Assembly (NCBI GenBank): GCA_963779225.1 | Contig: CAVZWW010000003.1 | Location: forward strand, 682,001-746,000 | Length of the DNA: 64,000 nt | Direction of reading: 5' to 3' | Source: CAVPCZ01 sp963779225 | GTDB lineage: Bacteria > Bacteroidota > Ignavibacteria > UBA10030 > UBA6906 | Part shown: piece after piece, positions 19,338 through 28,254 of the stretch | Layout: every line of letters starts with the position of its first letter | Position numbering within the stretch: position 1 is the first letter of the stretch | The notes under the pieces: generated by a model | Databases searched by the model: none | Told to the model about the DNA's origin: nothing | Seen by the model: the letters and a program-made list of their open reading frames with translations, nothing else | Translations under genes and position numbers: made by a program

Positions 19338-20213
19338 ATGAGTCATACCTTTCCCATGCGCACCATTCTCCTGTTCGTTCTCCCGGTGGTCCTGTTCACC
19401 GGTTGCATACAGACCATTGCGGTCTCCACCGTCGGCGGGATAGTGGACGAAGGCTTCTCCGCTCTCACAGAGGAGAAGGATCTGGATTTTGCCGAAAAGG
19501 CCCTTCCGGGCAACATCAAGCTCCTGGAAGTGATGCTGAAGAATAAGCCCGAGGACGTCCGCCTTCTCACGCTCACCAGCCAGGGATACAGCAGCTATGC
19601 GCTGGCGTTCCTGGAAGACAGCTTGCAGGAACGCGCGCGGGACTTCTATCTGCGCGGTCGCGATTTCGGAATGCGTATTCTCCGGCAGGACAAGGATCTG
19701 GCGAAGGCGCTCGACGGGTCCGTGGATGATTTGAAAGCCGCACTCAGGACGTACGACAGCGAGATGGTTCCAGCGGCTTTCTGGACGGCCTTCGGATGGG
19801 GAAGTTACATTTATCTTAGCCTGGGCGACCCGGACGCCATTGCCGACCTTCCACGCGCCGAAGCGTTGATGGAATTCGTGGTGAAGAACGATTCCTCGTT
19901 TTATTACGGCGGGGCGCACGTTTTCCTCGGAACCCTCTATGGTAGCCGGCCGAAAATGCTGGGAGGAAATATCGATCTGGCGAAAGCCCATTTCGCACGG
20001 GCCCTCCTCATCAACGGCGGCAAATTTCTGATGACCTATGTCTACCAGGCCCGCTCCGTTGCGGTGCAGACCCTGGATGAAGCCCTCTTTGACGAATGTC
20101 TGCAGAAGGTGGAATCGGCTTCCCTGGAAATTCTGCCGGAATTCCGCCTCGCCAATGCCATCGCCAAGAAGAAGGCACAGTTGCTGAAGTCCCGCCGCGC
20201 CGAACTATTCTGA
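19338..20213 (+). CDS. tatT: TatT-family TRAP-associated lipoprotein (TPR)
   Basis: 291 residues with a lipoprotein signal peptide and lipobox LFTGC (Cys about residue 22), so lipidated and periplasmic. The helical body (LLEVMLKNKPEDVRLLTLTSQGYSSYA, YLRGRDFGMRIL, HVFLGTLYGSRPKMLGGNIDLAKAHF) fits the TatT family, first described in Treponema pallidum, where a trimer of helical TPR-like subunits binds the TRAP solute receptor. It lies directly upstream of dctP, dctQ and dctM, the arrangement expected for a TPR-associated TRAP transporter. An internal ATG at 19356 would still keep the signal peptide. Ligand unknown; hydrophobic molecules have been proposed for the family. Confidence 0.85.
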   Translation: MSHTFPMRTILLFVLPVVLFTGCIQTIAVSTVGGIVDEGFSALTEEKDLDFAEKALPGNIKLLEVMLKNKPEDVRLLTLTSQGYSSYALAFLEDSLQERARDFYLRGRDFGMRILRQDKDLAKALDGSVDDLKAALRTYDSEMVPAAFWTAFGWGSYIYLSLGDPDAIADLPRAEALMEFVVKNDSSFYYGGAHVFLGTLYGSRPKMLGGNIDLAKAHFARALLINGGKFLMTYVYQARSVAVQTLDEALFDECLQKVESASLEILPEFRLANAIAKKKAQLLKSRRAELF

Positions 20214-20230
20214 TTGAAAGGATCTCAACC

Positions 20231-21253
20231 GTGAAGCGACTGTCGTTAGCCGTTGCCGCCGTCTGTCTATTGACCTGCGCAGCGCCGCGCGCCGGTGCAC
20301 AGGAGTTTACCATTAAATTCGCCACCCTCGCCACCGAGGGGACCACCTGGATGAATGTGATGAAGGAATACGATGCCGCGATCCGGAAAGAGAGCGGCGG
20401 GCGTATGGGATTCAAAATCTACGCCGGCGGCGTGCAGGGCGAGGACAAAGATGTGATGCGGAAGATCCGCCTGGGGCAGCTCCACAGCGCGGGCATGACC
20501 GGCGTCGGCGTCGGAGAGATTTCGTCGAAACTGCGCATCCTGGATGCCCCGTTCCTGTTCGACAACTACGCCGAGGTGGATAATTTCCAGAAGGTGTTTG
20601 AGAACGAGCTGAGCCAGGAATTCGTCAAGAACGATTTTATTCTCCTCGGCTGGGCGGAGGTGGGATTTGTGTATGTGCTCACCAACAAGCCGGTGCGTTC
20701 GGTGGCGGACATGAACGGCGTCAAGATGTGGGCCTGGGAAGGGGACGCGATTGCGGAGGCCGCGTTTCGCGCGCTGGGCATTAGTCCGATTCCGCTCTCG
20801 GTGGTGGACGTCCTCACGTCGCTCCAGACCGGCTTGATCAACGGCGCGTACACTTCACCGCTGGCCGCGGTGGCATTGCAGTGGAACACGCGCGTGAAAT
20901 ACATGTTGAACGTTCCTCTTGCGGATGCCTCCGGGGCTGTGGTGGTCTCAAAAAAGAAGTTTGACACCCTTCCACCCGACATGCAGGAAATTCTGCTCCG
21001 CAACGGGCGGAAGTACCTGTCTGTGCTGACGACAAAGAGCCGCGAAGAGAACGCCGCCGCCATTCAGACAATGAAAAAGAACGGAGTCCAGCTCATCGAG
21101 GTGAACGTTCCAGCGACGCTGAAGGAGTTTGCGGCGATCGGCAAGAAGGCAAGGCAGTCGCTTGTGGGCAAGCTGTTTGATCAGGACTTTCTGAACCGGG
21201 TTGAGAAAACGGTTGCTGACTTCCGCGCCTCGCAGCAAGGCGCCGGGCGATGA
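20231..21253 (+). CDS. dctP: TRAP transporter solute-binding subunit DctP
   Basis: Periplasmic receptor of a TRAP transporter. GTG start, Sec signal peptide (KRLSLAVAAVCLLTCAAPRAGA, cleavage before QEFTIKFATLA), 340 residues in all. Typical motifs are GTTWMNVMKEYDAAI near the mature N-terminus, GEDKDVMRKIRLGQLHSAGMTG, the VRSVADMNGVKMW segment and SLQTGLINGAYTSPLA. The carboxylate-binding Arg of dicarboxylate/sialate receptors usually lies in the VRSVADMNGVKMW region, but with TatT next door the ligand may be non-polar, so specificity cannot be assigned. It overlaps dctQ by ATGA. Confidence 0.93.
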   Translation: MKRLSLAVAAVCLLTCAAPRAGAQEFTIKFATLATEGTTWMNVMKEYDAAIRKESGGRMGFKIYAGGVQGEDKDVMRKIRLGQLHSAGMTGVGVGEISSKLRILDAPFLFDNYAEVDNFQKVFENELSQEFVKNDFILLGWAEVGFVYVLTNKPVRSVADMNGVKMWAWEGDAIAEAAFRALGISPIPLSVVDVLTSLQTGLINGAYTSPLAAVALQWNTRVKYMLNVPLADASGAVVVSKKKFDTLPPDMQEILLRNGRKYLSVLTTKSREENAAAIQTMKKNGVQLIEVNVPATLKEFAAIGKKARQSLVGKLFDQDFLNRVEKTVADFRASQQGAGR

Positions 21254-21753
21254 AGCTGATCCGGACTCTCGATGCTATCCTTGCAAGGGGGGAGAGCATC
21301 CTTCTCGTCACCTTCCTGGGTGCCATGGTGGTCCTGGCGTTTGCGCAGGTGGTTTTGCGAAACGTTTTTGGCACCGGGCTGCTCTGGGGGGATACGCTGG
21401 TGCGCCACATGCTGCTGTGGGCCGGTTTTCTGGGCGGCGCGCTCGCCGCTTTCGAGGAACGCCATATCAGCATCGATGCCCTCACGAAGTACCTCTCCCC
21501 GCGCACCAAGCACCTTGCGGCCTTGATTACCAATACCTTTGCCGCCGTGGTCTGCTACTACCTCGCGCACGCCGCATGGATATTCCTGCGTGACGAAATG
21601 TCTGCGGGCGGCGATTTCATCCTTTCCCTCCCCGGATGGGTGGCAGTGGTGATCATCCCGATCGGCTATGCGCTCATCATGGTGCACTTTACGCTCAAAG
21701 TCTTCGAGCATGCCTCCGGCTTTGTTACACCAGGGCCGAAAGGAGGGGAATGA
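21250..21753 (+). CDS. dctQ: TRAP transporter small permease DctQ
   Basis: 167 residues with four predicted membrane helices (LLVTFLGAMVVLAFAQVVLRN; LLWAGFLGGALAAFEE; a central helix around ALITNTFAAVVCYYLAHAAW; and GWVAVVIIPIGYALIMVHFTL). The E-RHI-ID motif (EERHISIDAL) after helix 2 is characteristic of the DctQ family. It forms a complex with DctM in the inner membrane. It overlaps dctP by four bases and is followed by dctM after 3 nt, so it is part of one operon. Confidence 0.92.
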   Translation: MKLIRTLDAILARGESILLVTFLGAMVVLAFAQVVLRNVFGTGLLWGDTLVRHMLLWAGFLGGALAAFEERHISIDALTKYLSPRTKHLAALITNTFAAVVCYYLAHAAWIFLRDEMSAGGDFILSLPGWVAVVIIPIGYALIMVHFTLKVFEHASGFVTPGPKGGE

Positions 21754-21756
21754 TCC

Positions 21757-23037
21757 ATGGAGACCCTCCTGATCGGCATCGCGCTAGCTGTCCTTGCATT
21801 GCTGGGTGCCCCGCTTTTTGCGATTATCGGCGCTATTGGCATGTTGAGCTTTGCCGGAGCGGGGATCGATACCTCTGCGGTGATCGTGGAGCTCTACCGT
21901 ATCGGGAGTAATCCCACGCTGGTGGCAATCCCGCTCTTCACGTTTGCCGGGTACGTGCTGGCGGAAAGCAAGGCACCGACACGCCTGGTGAATCTTGCGC
22001 GTGCCTTCTTCGGGTGGATTCCGGGCGGACTGGCCGTAGTGTCCCTGGTGACCTGTGCAATGTTCACCGCATTCACCGGAGCTTCGGGGGTGACGATTGT
22101 GGCTCTCGGCGGATTACTCTACCCCATCCTGATCAAAGAACAGTATGGTAAGAGGTTCTCCCTTGGTCTTGTGACAAGTTCCGGTAGCCTGGGCTTGTTA
22201 TTTCCCCCGAGTCTGCCGTTGATTCTGTACGCGGTGGTGGCAAAGATCAGCGTGGACAAGCTCTTTGCCGCAGGCATGATCCCGGGTTTCATCCTGCTGG
22301 CCGGCCTGGGTGGGTACAGCGTCCTGTACGGGAAGCGGCTGCATGTGCCGCGCACACCCTTCGCCTGGAAGGTTGCAGCCCAATCCATGCGCGCCGCCGC
22401 ATGGGAACTTCCGCTTCCGGTACTGATCATCGGGGGCATCTATTCGGGCACCTTCACGGCCACGGAAGCGGCGGCGGTTACCGCCTTCTATGTCCTTATC
22501 GTTGAGGTCTTTGTTTACAGAGATCTCAAGCTTTTTCCGGATATCCCGCGCGTGATGCGCGAAAGCATGCTGCTGGTGGGAGCCATCCTGATGATCATCG
22601 GGACCGCCATGGGGTTGACCAACTACCTCGTGGACGAAGAGGTGCCGATGCAATTGTTCGAGCTCACCAAGACGATCATCAGCAGTCCCGTCATGTTCCT
22701 GGTGATTCTCAACCTCTTTCTGATTGCTGTGGGGATGATGATGGATATCTTTTCGGCTATCATCGTCGTGGTGCCTCTCGTCATTCCCATCGCCCTTGCA
22801 TACGGTGTGGATCCCGTGCACCTGGGAATCATTTTTCTGACCAATCTGGAGATCGGTTATCTCACGCCACCGGTGGGACTCAATCTGTTTATCTCGAGTC
22901 TGCGGTTCGGCACACCGGTGTTCACCGTTGTCCGTTCCATCCTTCCGTTTATGGTCGTGCTGCTGATCGCACTGGTGATCATCACGTACGTGCCCGACCT
23001 GAGTCTCTGGCTGGTGCGGCTGCTCGGGGTGCAGTAA
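21757..23037 (+). CDS. dctM: TRAP transporter large permease DctM
   Basis: 426 residues, all hydrophobic helices, forming the sodium-coupled transport channel of the TRAP system. Family markers include FTGASGVTIVALGGLLYPIL (helix hairpin), GLVTSSGSLGLLFPPSLPLI, SGTFTATEAAAVTAFY, and LTNLEIGYLTPPVGLNLFISS. Length is normal for DctM. Last gene of the tatT-dctP-dctQ-dctM unit; it ends 3 nt before the stop of the convergent GH10-like gene with no visible terminator between them. Confidence 0.95.
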   Translation: METLLIGIALAVLALLGAPLFAIIGAIGMLSFAGAGIDTSAVIVELYRIGSNPTLVAIPLFTFAGYVLAESKAPTRLVNLARAFFGWIPGGLAVVSLVTCAMFTAFTGASGVTIVALGGLLYPILIKEQYGKRFSLGLVTSSGSLGLLFPPSLPLILYAVVAKISVDKLFAAGMIPGFILLAGLGGYSVLYGKRLHVPRTPFAWKVAAQSMRAAAWELPLPVLIIGGIYSGTFTATEAAAVTAFYVLIVEVFVYRDLKLFPDIPRVMRESMLLVGAILMIIGTAMGLTNYLVDEEVPMQLFELTKTIISSPVMFLVILNLFLIAVGMMMDIFSAIIVVVPLVIPIALAYGVDPVHLGIIFLTNLEIGYLTPPVGLNLFISSLRFGTPVFTVVRSILPFMVVLLIALVIITYVPDLSLWLVRLLGVQ

Positions 23038-23040
23038 GAG

Positions 23041-24801
23041 CTACTTCACCTCGAGCAACTGTTCCACCGTGGTACGGTCTGTCGTGAGCCGGAAGACATA
23101 TGACCCCGGCTGAATGAACACCTTCCGCAATTCCACGCTGTACCTGCCTTCATCCTGAACCCCCCGCACCAGGGTTGTGTGCAACACTTCAACTGAATCG
23201 GCACGTTGCGTCAGGAGATCCAGGTTCACATGAGTTGAATGTGCAAGCGTGTACTGCGCCTGATACGGCCTGCCGCTCGTTCGGGAGAGCAGAATGGTGA
23301 GTGTGGTCTGTTTCGCCTGGGCGTGCACGCGGGGAGGGAGAACGGGAGGATGGGAGTAGACGGCCGCCGATGGAGCGCTTTCGTTCTCCGCCCTGTCAAG
23401 GGCGGTGACGGCGTAATAGTACCGCGCCCCCTTAGGCGATCCGGTGGTATCGACAAATTCCCGGACAGCAGGTGCCGTGACATCAACCAGAGCATGTGGA
23501 TCTTCAAAAGGAATCTCATGTGATGGCCAGCGATAGATCGCATAGTACCGTGCGGTGTCGCCGTCGCCTGCCGTCGCCGGAGCGTTCCAGGTGAGCCGTA
23601 GAGCACCGGTTGCAGTTTCATTGACCTTGAGGTCCGTCGGGGCACCCGGAGGAAGGGCATCCTTCCAGGGCATGGAGGGTATCAGGGCAAATGTAGGGTA
23701 ACGGCCGTTGAGCGTTGTTGTGCCGGCGATGTTCTCCCACCGGAAGAATACCTGTCCGGCCGCACCTGCGGAACGTGCCGAATCGATGTACATGCTGAGA
23801 TCCCGCTGAATCTCCGGTCTGTACGCAGCAATACCTGCGTAGACATGGCGTCCCGCGGTCAACTCCTTCCACCGCATCATCACGCGCGCAAAATCGGGTT
23901 CACCGTTCGGCGGACGAATCTGCCAGTAGACCTGGGGGGAGAGGTAGTCATGGATACCCTCGACGAGCCAGCTGTAGGAATCCTGATAGACCCGGAAGAA
24001 GCTCCCGCGCTGGCTGCCGTTGGTCTCTTCCCGGTAGACGCCCAGCGGTGAAGATCCGACTTTGAGCATTGGCTTCAGGTGGACCGCCTGAGAATACACC
24101 TCGCGGACGAATGCGGTGATGTTTTGCCGCCGCCAATCGTGGATATTCATTGCTTTGCCGAATCTCGCAAAAGATTCCCCGTCCCTGAATGAGTTCCCGG
24201 GATACCGGATGAAGTCAAAGTTGATTGCGTCGATATCATACCGCCGGATAAGATCGAGTGCGACTGTGGCCAGGTACGTACGCACTTCCGGCCGGCCGGG
24301 GTCGAGCCAGAGCTCTCCGTCTTGCTCGACGGTGAAGGATGCCAGAGCGCGCGAGGGGTGTTCCGGCGTGCTGGGGCCCACGGGATTCGATCCGCGGATC
24401 TTGAACACATTGAACCACGCATGGACTTCAATACCCAGGGAATGCGCTTCGGCCAGGACGAAGGCGAGCGGGTCCCAGCCGGGATCTTTGCCGAGCGAGC
24501 CGGTAAGATTTTCCGCCCAGGGCTCGTAGCGGGATTTATAGTAGGCATCGCCGCGGGCCCGGACCTGAAAGAACACCGTATTGAACCGGGCGGCCTTCAC
24601 CCCGCGCAGCAAGGCGCGGAGGGATGTCTGTTGTTCAATAGGGTCTGTGGTCTGCGGCCAATCGAGCCCGGATGCGGTGGTTATCCACACCGCGCGGACT
24701 TCAGTTTTCGGAGGGGGGATGGGAAATGGCGTCTGTGATCCCGCGTTAACGGAAACCAGGCACAACAGCGGGAGGACCGGCGCAAAGTGCGGAAACGTCA
24801 T
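23041..24801 (-). CDS. glycosyl hydrolase-like family 10 protein (DUF187/YngK type), secreted
   Basis: 586 residues from the ATG at 24801 with a signal peptide (FPHFAPVLPLLCLVSVNAGS). The catalytic-like TIM barrel starts at EVRAVWITTASGLDWP, followed by VFFQVRARGDAYYKS, GIEVHAWFNVFK, the D-INFDFIRYPG motif and YLSPQVYWQI, all marks of the GHL10/DUF187 family (E. coli YddW, B. subtilis YngK). A fibronectin-III-like domain lies around residues 385-490, followed by a short C-terminal beta domain. YddW-like proteins are linked to peptidoglycan; substrate here is not shown. An upstream in-frame extension to 24858 is rejected because it would bury the signal peptide. Confidence 0.85.
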   Translation of the reverse strand: MTFPHFAPVLPLLCLVSVNAGSQTPFPIPPPKTEVRAVWITTASGLDWPQTTDPIEQQTSLRALLRGVKAARFNTVFFQVRARGDAYYKSRYEPWAENLTGSLGKDPGWDPLAFVLAEAHSLGIEVHAWFNVFKIRGSNPVGPSTPEHPSRALASFTVEQDGELWLDPGRPEVRTYLATVALDLIRRYDIDAINFDFIRYPGNSFRDGESFARFGKAMNIHDWRRQNITAFVREVYSQAVHLKPMLKVGSSPLGVYREETNGSQRGSFFRVYQDSYSWLVEGIHDYLSPQVYWQIRPPNGEPDFARVMMRWKELTAGRHVYAGIAAYRPEIQRDLSMYIDSARSAGAAGQVFFRWENIAGTTTLNGRYPTFALIPSMPWKDALPPGAPTDLKVNETATGALRLTWNAPATAGDGDTARYYAIYRWPSHEIPFEDPHALVDVTAPAVREFVDTTGSPKGARYYYAVTALDRAENESAPSAAVYSHPPVLPPRVHAQAKQTTLTILLSRTSGRPYQAQYTLAHSTHVNLDLLTQRADSVEVLHTTLVRGVQDEGRYSVELRKVFIQPGSYVFRLTTDRTTVEQLLEVK

Positions 24802-24836
24802 GCGGTATTCATTCTTCCACAATCTCCATGATGCAC

Positions 24837-24887
24837 AATATACGTACTCTTTTCCCATTTTTCATTCTTTTCCCATTTCGCTATATT
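24837..24887. promoter_or_regulatory. divergent promoter region of GHL10 gene and radA with 13-bp direct repeats
   Basis: TATATT boxes occur on the minus strand (24842-24837) and on the plus strand (24882-24887). Counting 17 bp upstream from each places both -35 boxes on the same bases (24859-24865), and neither is a good match. A 13-bp direct repeat TCTTTTCCCATTT at 24848-24860 and 24866-24878 fills the two spacers, 18 bp apart. Confidence 0.4.
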
Positions 24888-24899
24888 GTCTGATACCCC

Positions 24900-26276
24900 A
24901 TGTCCCGAGAACACTCCATCTACGTCTGCCAGGCCTGTGCCTACGAATCTCCCCGATGGGTAGGGCGCTGCCCCAACTGCAATGCCTGGAACTCCTTCGT
25001 TGAGGAAAAACGTGCAGCCGGGGCGGCGCACAAACGCCCCAAACGCAAAGCGGGCGGGGCGGAACCGGTGGCCATTACCGATATTCCTGCCGCCCCTGAA
25101 CCGCGTATCCAAACCCGCATACCCGAACTGGACCGCGTCCTCGGAGGCGGCATTGTGCCGGGTTCGGTAGTACTGGTGGGCGGAGACCCCGGCATCGGCA
25201 AGTCCACGCTCATGATGCAGCTTGCCGCAACGGTGCCCGACCTGACCACGCTCTATATTACCGGTGAAGAATCGGCGTCGCAGATCCGTCTGCGCGCGGA
25301 CCGGCTCGAACCGAAACCATCAAACCGGATCCTCCTGCTGGCCGATACAAACCTTGAAAGCATTGCGGCCGCGCTGGAAGCGTCGTCGGCGGACATTGTG
25401 ATCGTCGATTCCGTGCAGACCATGTATCATCCCGCTCTGGAAAGCGCTCCCGGCACGGTGAGTCAGGTGCGCGAGGCGACGACGGTCTTCATGCGGTTTG
25501 CCAAGGCCCGGAATATCCCCGTCTTCCTGGTCGGTCATGTGACCAAAGAAGGGGTGATCGCCGGGCCGAAAGTGATCGAGCATATGGTCGACGCGGTGAT
25601 CATGTTCGAGGGGGAAAGGCATTATGCGTACCGGATCATTCGTGCGATGAAAAACCGGTTCGGGTCCACGAACGAGATCGGCATTTTTGAGATGCACGAC
25701 ACGGGGCTCCGCGAGGTGACAAATCCCTCAGCCGTGTTTCTTGCCGAACGCCGTGTGGAGACTTCGGGATCAGCCGTGGTTGCCAGCATGGAGGGGACAC
25801 GTCCGCTCCTGGTGGAAGTACAGGCGCTGGTGGCGCCGACCAGCTATGGTGTGCCCCAGCGCACTGCGACCGGATTCGACAGCAAACGCCTGCAGATGAT
25901 CCTTGCAGTGCTGGAAAAACGTGTCGGTCTCCGGCTTGGACAATTCGACGTCTTTGTTAATGTCGCGGGCGGCGTGCGCGTGGATGAACCGGCTGCGGAT
26001 CTGGGCATGGCTGTGGCTATTGTGTCGAGTCTGCGCGATATCCCGGTTCGCGCCGATGCCGCCGTGATCGGTGAGGTGGGACTGGGTGGAGAAATCCGAT
26101 CGATCCATCAGATCGAAAAACGCCTCGCGGAGGCGCAGAAACTTGGTTTCAAACGTCTTATCCTTCCCCGGAATAACGTACACGCCGTGCGCGTGCCGGC
26201 GGGAATTACGCTGATGCAGGTGGAATCCGTCAACGAAGCGCTTGCGGCGCTGCTGGGAAGCGGGGGGCAGGGATGA
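24900..26276 (+). CDS. radA: DNA repair protein RadA (Sms)
   Basis: RecA-like branch-migration ATPase with helicase activity in recombination. Residues 10-27 hold a C4 zinc finger (CQAC...CPNC). Walker A GGDPGIGKST is near 94-103, Walker B is VIVDSVQTM, the RadA-specific KNRFG motif is present, and the C-terminal half is a Lon-type fold (VNVAGGVRVDEPAADLGMAVAI, GEVGLGGEIRSI). 458 residues is normal. The ATG at 24900 lies 12 nt after a TATATT box with no SD, so the message is probably almost leaderless. It overlaps the next gene by ATGA, forming an operon with the amidohydrolase and rdgB. Confidence 0.97.
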   Translation: MSREHSIYVCQACAYESPRWVGRCPNCNAWNSFVEEKRAAGAAHKRPKRKAGGAEPVAITDIPAAPEPRIQTRIPELDRVLGGGIVPGSVVLVGGDPGIGKSTLMMQLAATVPDLTTLYITGEESASQIRLRADRLEPKPSNRILLLADTNLESIAAALEASSADIVIVDSVQTMYHPALESAPGTVSQVREATTVFMRFAKARNIPVFLVGHVTKEGVIAGPKVIEHMVDAVIMFEGERHYAYRIIRAMKNRFGSTNEIGIFEMHDTGLREVTNPSAVFLAERRVETSGSAVVASMEGTRPLLVEVQALVAPTSYGVPQRTATGFDSKRLQMILAVLEKRVGLRLGQFDVFVNVAGGVRVDEPAADLGMAVAIVSSLRDIPVRADAAVIGEVGLGGEIRSIHQIEKRLAEAQKLGFKRLILPRNNVHAVRVPAGITLMQVESVNEALAALLGSGGQG

Positions 26277-27628
26277 AACGCACGCTCATCAAGCCCCGTG
26301 CGATCCTGACCCTTGATCCGGTGAACACCGTGATCGAGGGGGGGGCACTGCTTGTTTCCGGCACCACCATCGAAGCCGTGCTGACGGCGGAAACCCTCGG
26401 CAGCCGGGAAATTCCGGCCGATACGGTCGTTGACGCGTCCACTCTTGTGGCGCTGCCCGGCTTCATTCAGACACATGTCCATCTGTGTCAGACGCTCTTC
26501 CGGGGACTGGCGGAAGATGTGGATCTGCTCGACTGGTTACAGTACCGGATTTTTCCGCTCGAAGCGGCGCATTCCGCGTCGTCAATGGCTGCCTCCGCGC
26601 GATGCGGACTGGCGGAGCTCATCCGTTCCGGCACCACGACGATCATGGATATGGGAAGCGTCTGGCACGAAGAGGAAGTGGTGCGCGCCGTCACCGAATC
26701 CGGCATTCGCGCGTTTGTGGGGAAGGCGATGATGGATGTCAACGGCATCCATCCCCCGCTGCTCGAAAGCACGCGGGATGCCCTGGAGTCCACACTGCGC
26801 CAGGCGGAACAGTGGCACGGTACGGCAGGCGGACGTATCCGGTACGCCGTTGCTCCCCGTTTTATCCTGTCATGTACCGATCAGCTGTTACGGGAAGCAC
26901 ACGCGATGACCCGGTCGTTTCCCGGGATGCTCTTTCATACGCATGCCTCTGAAAACCGTCACGAACTGGCCGCGGTGCGGGCGCGCTGCGGCATGGACAA
27001 CATAGAGTATTTCGAGGCCCTGGGAATTCTAGACGACAAAACCTGCCTGGCACACTGTATCTGGCTGAACGACCGCGAGGTTGATCTGCTGGCCGGCCGG
27101 CGGGCCCGGGTGCTCCATTGCCCCTCCTCCAACCTGAAACTCGGTTCCGGCATTGCCCCGATTCCCCGCTACCGCACGTGCGGTATTTCGGTTTCCCTCG
27201 GGGCTGACGGTGCTCCGTGTAACAACACGCTGAATATGTTCCAGGAGATGCGCCTCGCAGCACTGATTCAGAAACCAATCCACGGGCCCACCGCCATGAA
27301 CGCATGGGATGTTCTCCGCCTTGCCACACTGGGCGGTGCGGAAGCGCTCGGCATAGGAGGGGAAACCGGCAGCCTGGAAGCCGGCAAATGCGCAGACCTC
27401 ATGCTGCTGGATCTCACAAAAGTCTGGAACGGACCCTGGTGCGGGCGAACAGGTCAACTTGCCGCGGACATCGTTTTCTCCTGCGGACCGGAGAACGTCC
27501 ATTCGGTGATGGTGGACGGCTCCTGGCTGTACCGTGATGGTGTTCATACCACGCTGGACACTGCCCGGGTCCTGATTGATGTACGCTCTGAACTCCGATC
27601 ACTCCTGGAAAGAACCCCCCTCCCATGA
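26273..27628 (+). CDS. amidohydrolase, MTA/SAH deaminase-like (TRZ/ATZ family)
   Basis: Metal-dependent deaminase of the cytosine deaminase-like superfamily. HVH pair in TOP motif THVHLCQTLFRGLAED, the third metal His in HTHASENRHE, the next His in LAHCIWL, and the metal Asp in SLGADGAPCNNTLNMFQEM. These match the 5-methylthioadenosine/S-adenosylhomocysteine deaminases and relatives such as AtzB/TrzA. 451 residues is normal. Tightly coupled (ATGA overlaps) to radA before it and rdgB after it; with rdgB this suggests purine nucleoside housekeeping, though substrate cannot be fixed from sequence alone. Confidence 0.85.
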   Translation: MKRTLIKPRAILTLDPVNTVIEGGALLVSGTTIEAVLTAETLGSREIPADTVVDASTLVALPGFIQTHVHLCQTLFRGLAEDVDLLDWLQYRIFPLEAAHSASSMAASARCGLAELIRSGTTTIMDMGSVWHEEEVVRAVTESGIRAFVGKAMMDVNGIHPPLLESTRDALESTLRQAEQWHGTAGGRIRYAVAPRFILSCTDQLLREAHAMTRSFPGMLFHTHASENRHELAAVRARCGMDNIEYFEALGILDDKTCLAHCIWLNDREVDLLAGRRARVLHCPSSNLKLGSGIAPIPRYRTCGISVSLGADGAPCNNTLNMFQEMRLAALIQKPIHGPTAMNAWDVLRLATLGGAEALGIGGETGSLEAGKCADLMLLDLTKVWNGPWCGRTGQLAADIVFSCGPENVHSVMVDGSWLYRDGVHTTLDTARVLIDVRSELRSLLERTPLP

Positions 27629-28221
27629 ACCGATTGTTGCTGGCAACCCATAACGCTGACAAAGTGATGGAAGTCCGCGCTCTTCTCGCCGGCATGTCCA
27701 TCACGCTTCTCACCCCTGCCGACTTCCCCGGTCTGGCGGAAGCGGTGGAGGATGCGGACACGCTCGAGGGTAATGCGCTCAAGAAGGCGCGGGAAGCGTT
27801 CGCTGCGACGGGAGTTTCTGCGGTTGCGGATGATACCGGTCTGGAAGTGCACTACCTCAACAAGGCCCCCGGTGTACTTTCGTCCCGGTATTCCGGTCCC
27901 GGCGCCACGTACGCCAGCAACTGCAAGAAACTCCTGGACAACCTGCGCGGTGTTCCCCAACGACGGAGGGCGGCGCGGTTCCGGTGCGTGGTGGCGTTTG
28001 TCCCCGCACAGGGCGAGGAGTACACCGTGGACGGGGTCTGCCGTGGGACGATAACAGAATCGCCCCGTGGTGTGATGGGATTCGGCTATGATCCGGTCTT
28101 TTTGCCTGACGGGTTCCGGGAAACGTTCGGCGAGATGGATCTTTCCCTGAAGAACACGCTAAGTCACCGCGCCCGTGCATTTATGGCTTTCAAAGAACTC
28201 CTCCGCTCGCGCGGATGGTAG
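27625..28221 (+). CDS. rdgB: XTP/dITP diphosphatase (Ham1/RdgB)
   Basis: House-cleaning pyrophosphatase that hydrolyses non-canonical purine triphosphates (dITP, XTP) to monophosphates. Family motifs in order: LLATHNADKVMEVRALL, DTLEGNALKKAREA, AVADDTGLEV, YSGPGATYASNCKKL, GFGYDPVFLPDG and the C-terminal SHRARAFMAF. 198 residues is standard. Overlaps the amidohydrolase stop by ATGA. Confidence 0.96.
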   Translation: MNRLLLATHNADKVMEVRALLAGMSITLLTPADFPGLAEAVEDADTLEGNALKKAREAFAATGVSAVADDTGLEVHYLNKAPGVLSSRYSGPGATYASNCKKLLDNLRGVPQRRRAARFRCVVAFVPAQGEEYTVDGVCRGTITESPRGVMGFGYDPVFLPDGFRETFGEMDLSLKNTLSHRARAFMAFKELLRSRGW

Positions 28222-28254
28222 CCGACTTGCAGAACCCGGTCCTGGAGCTCCACC

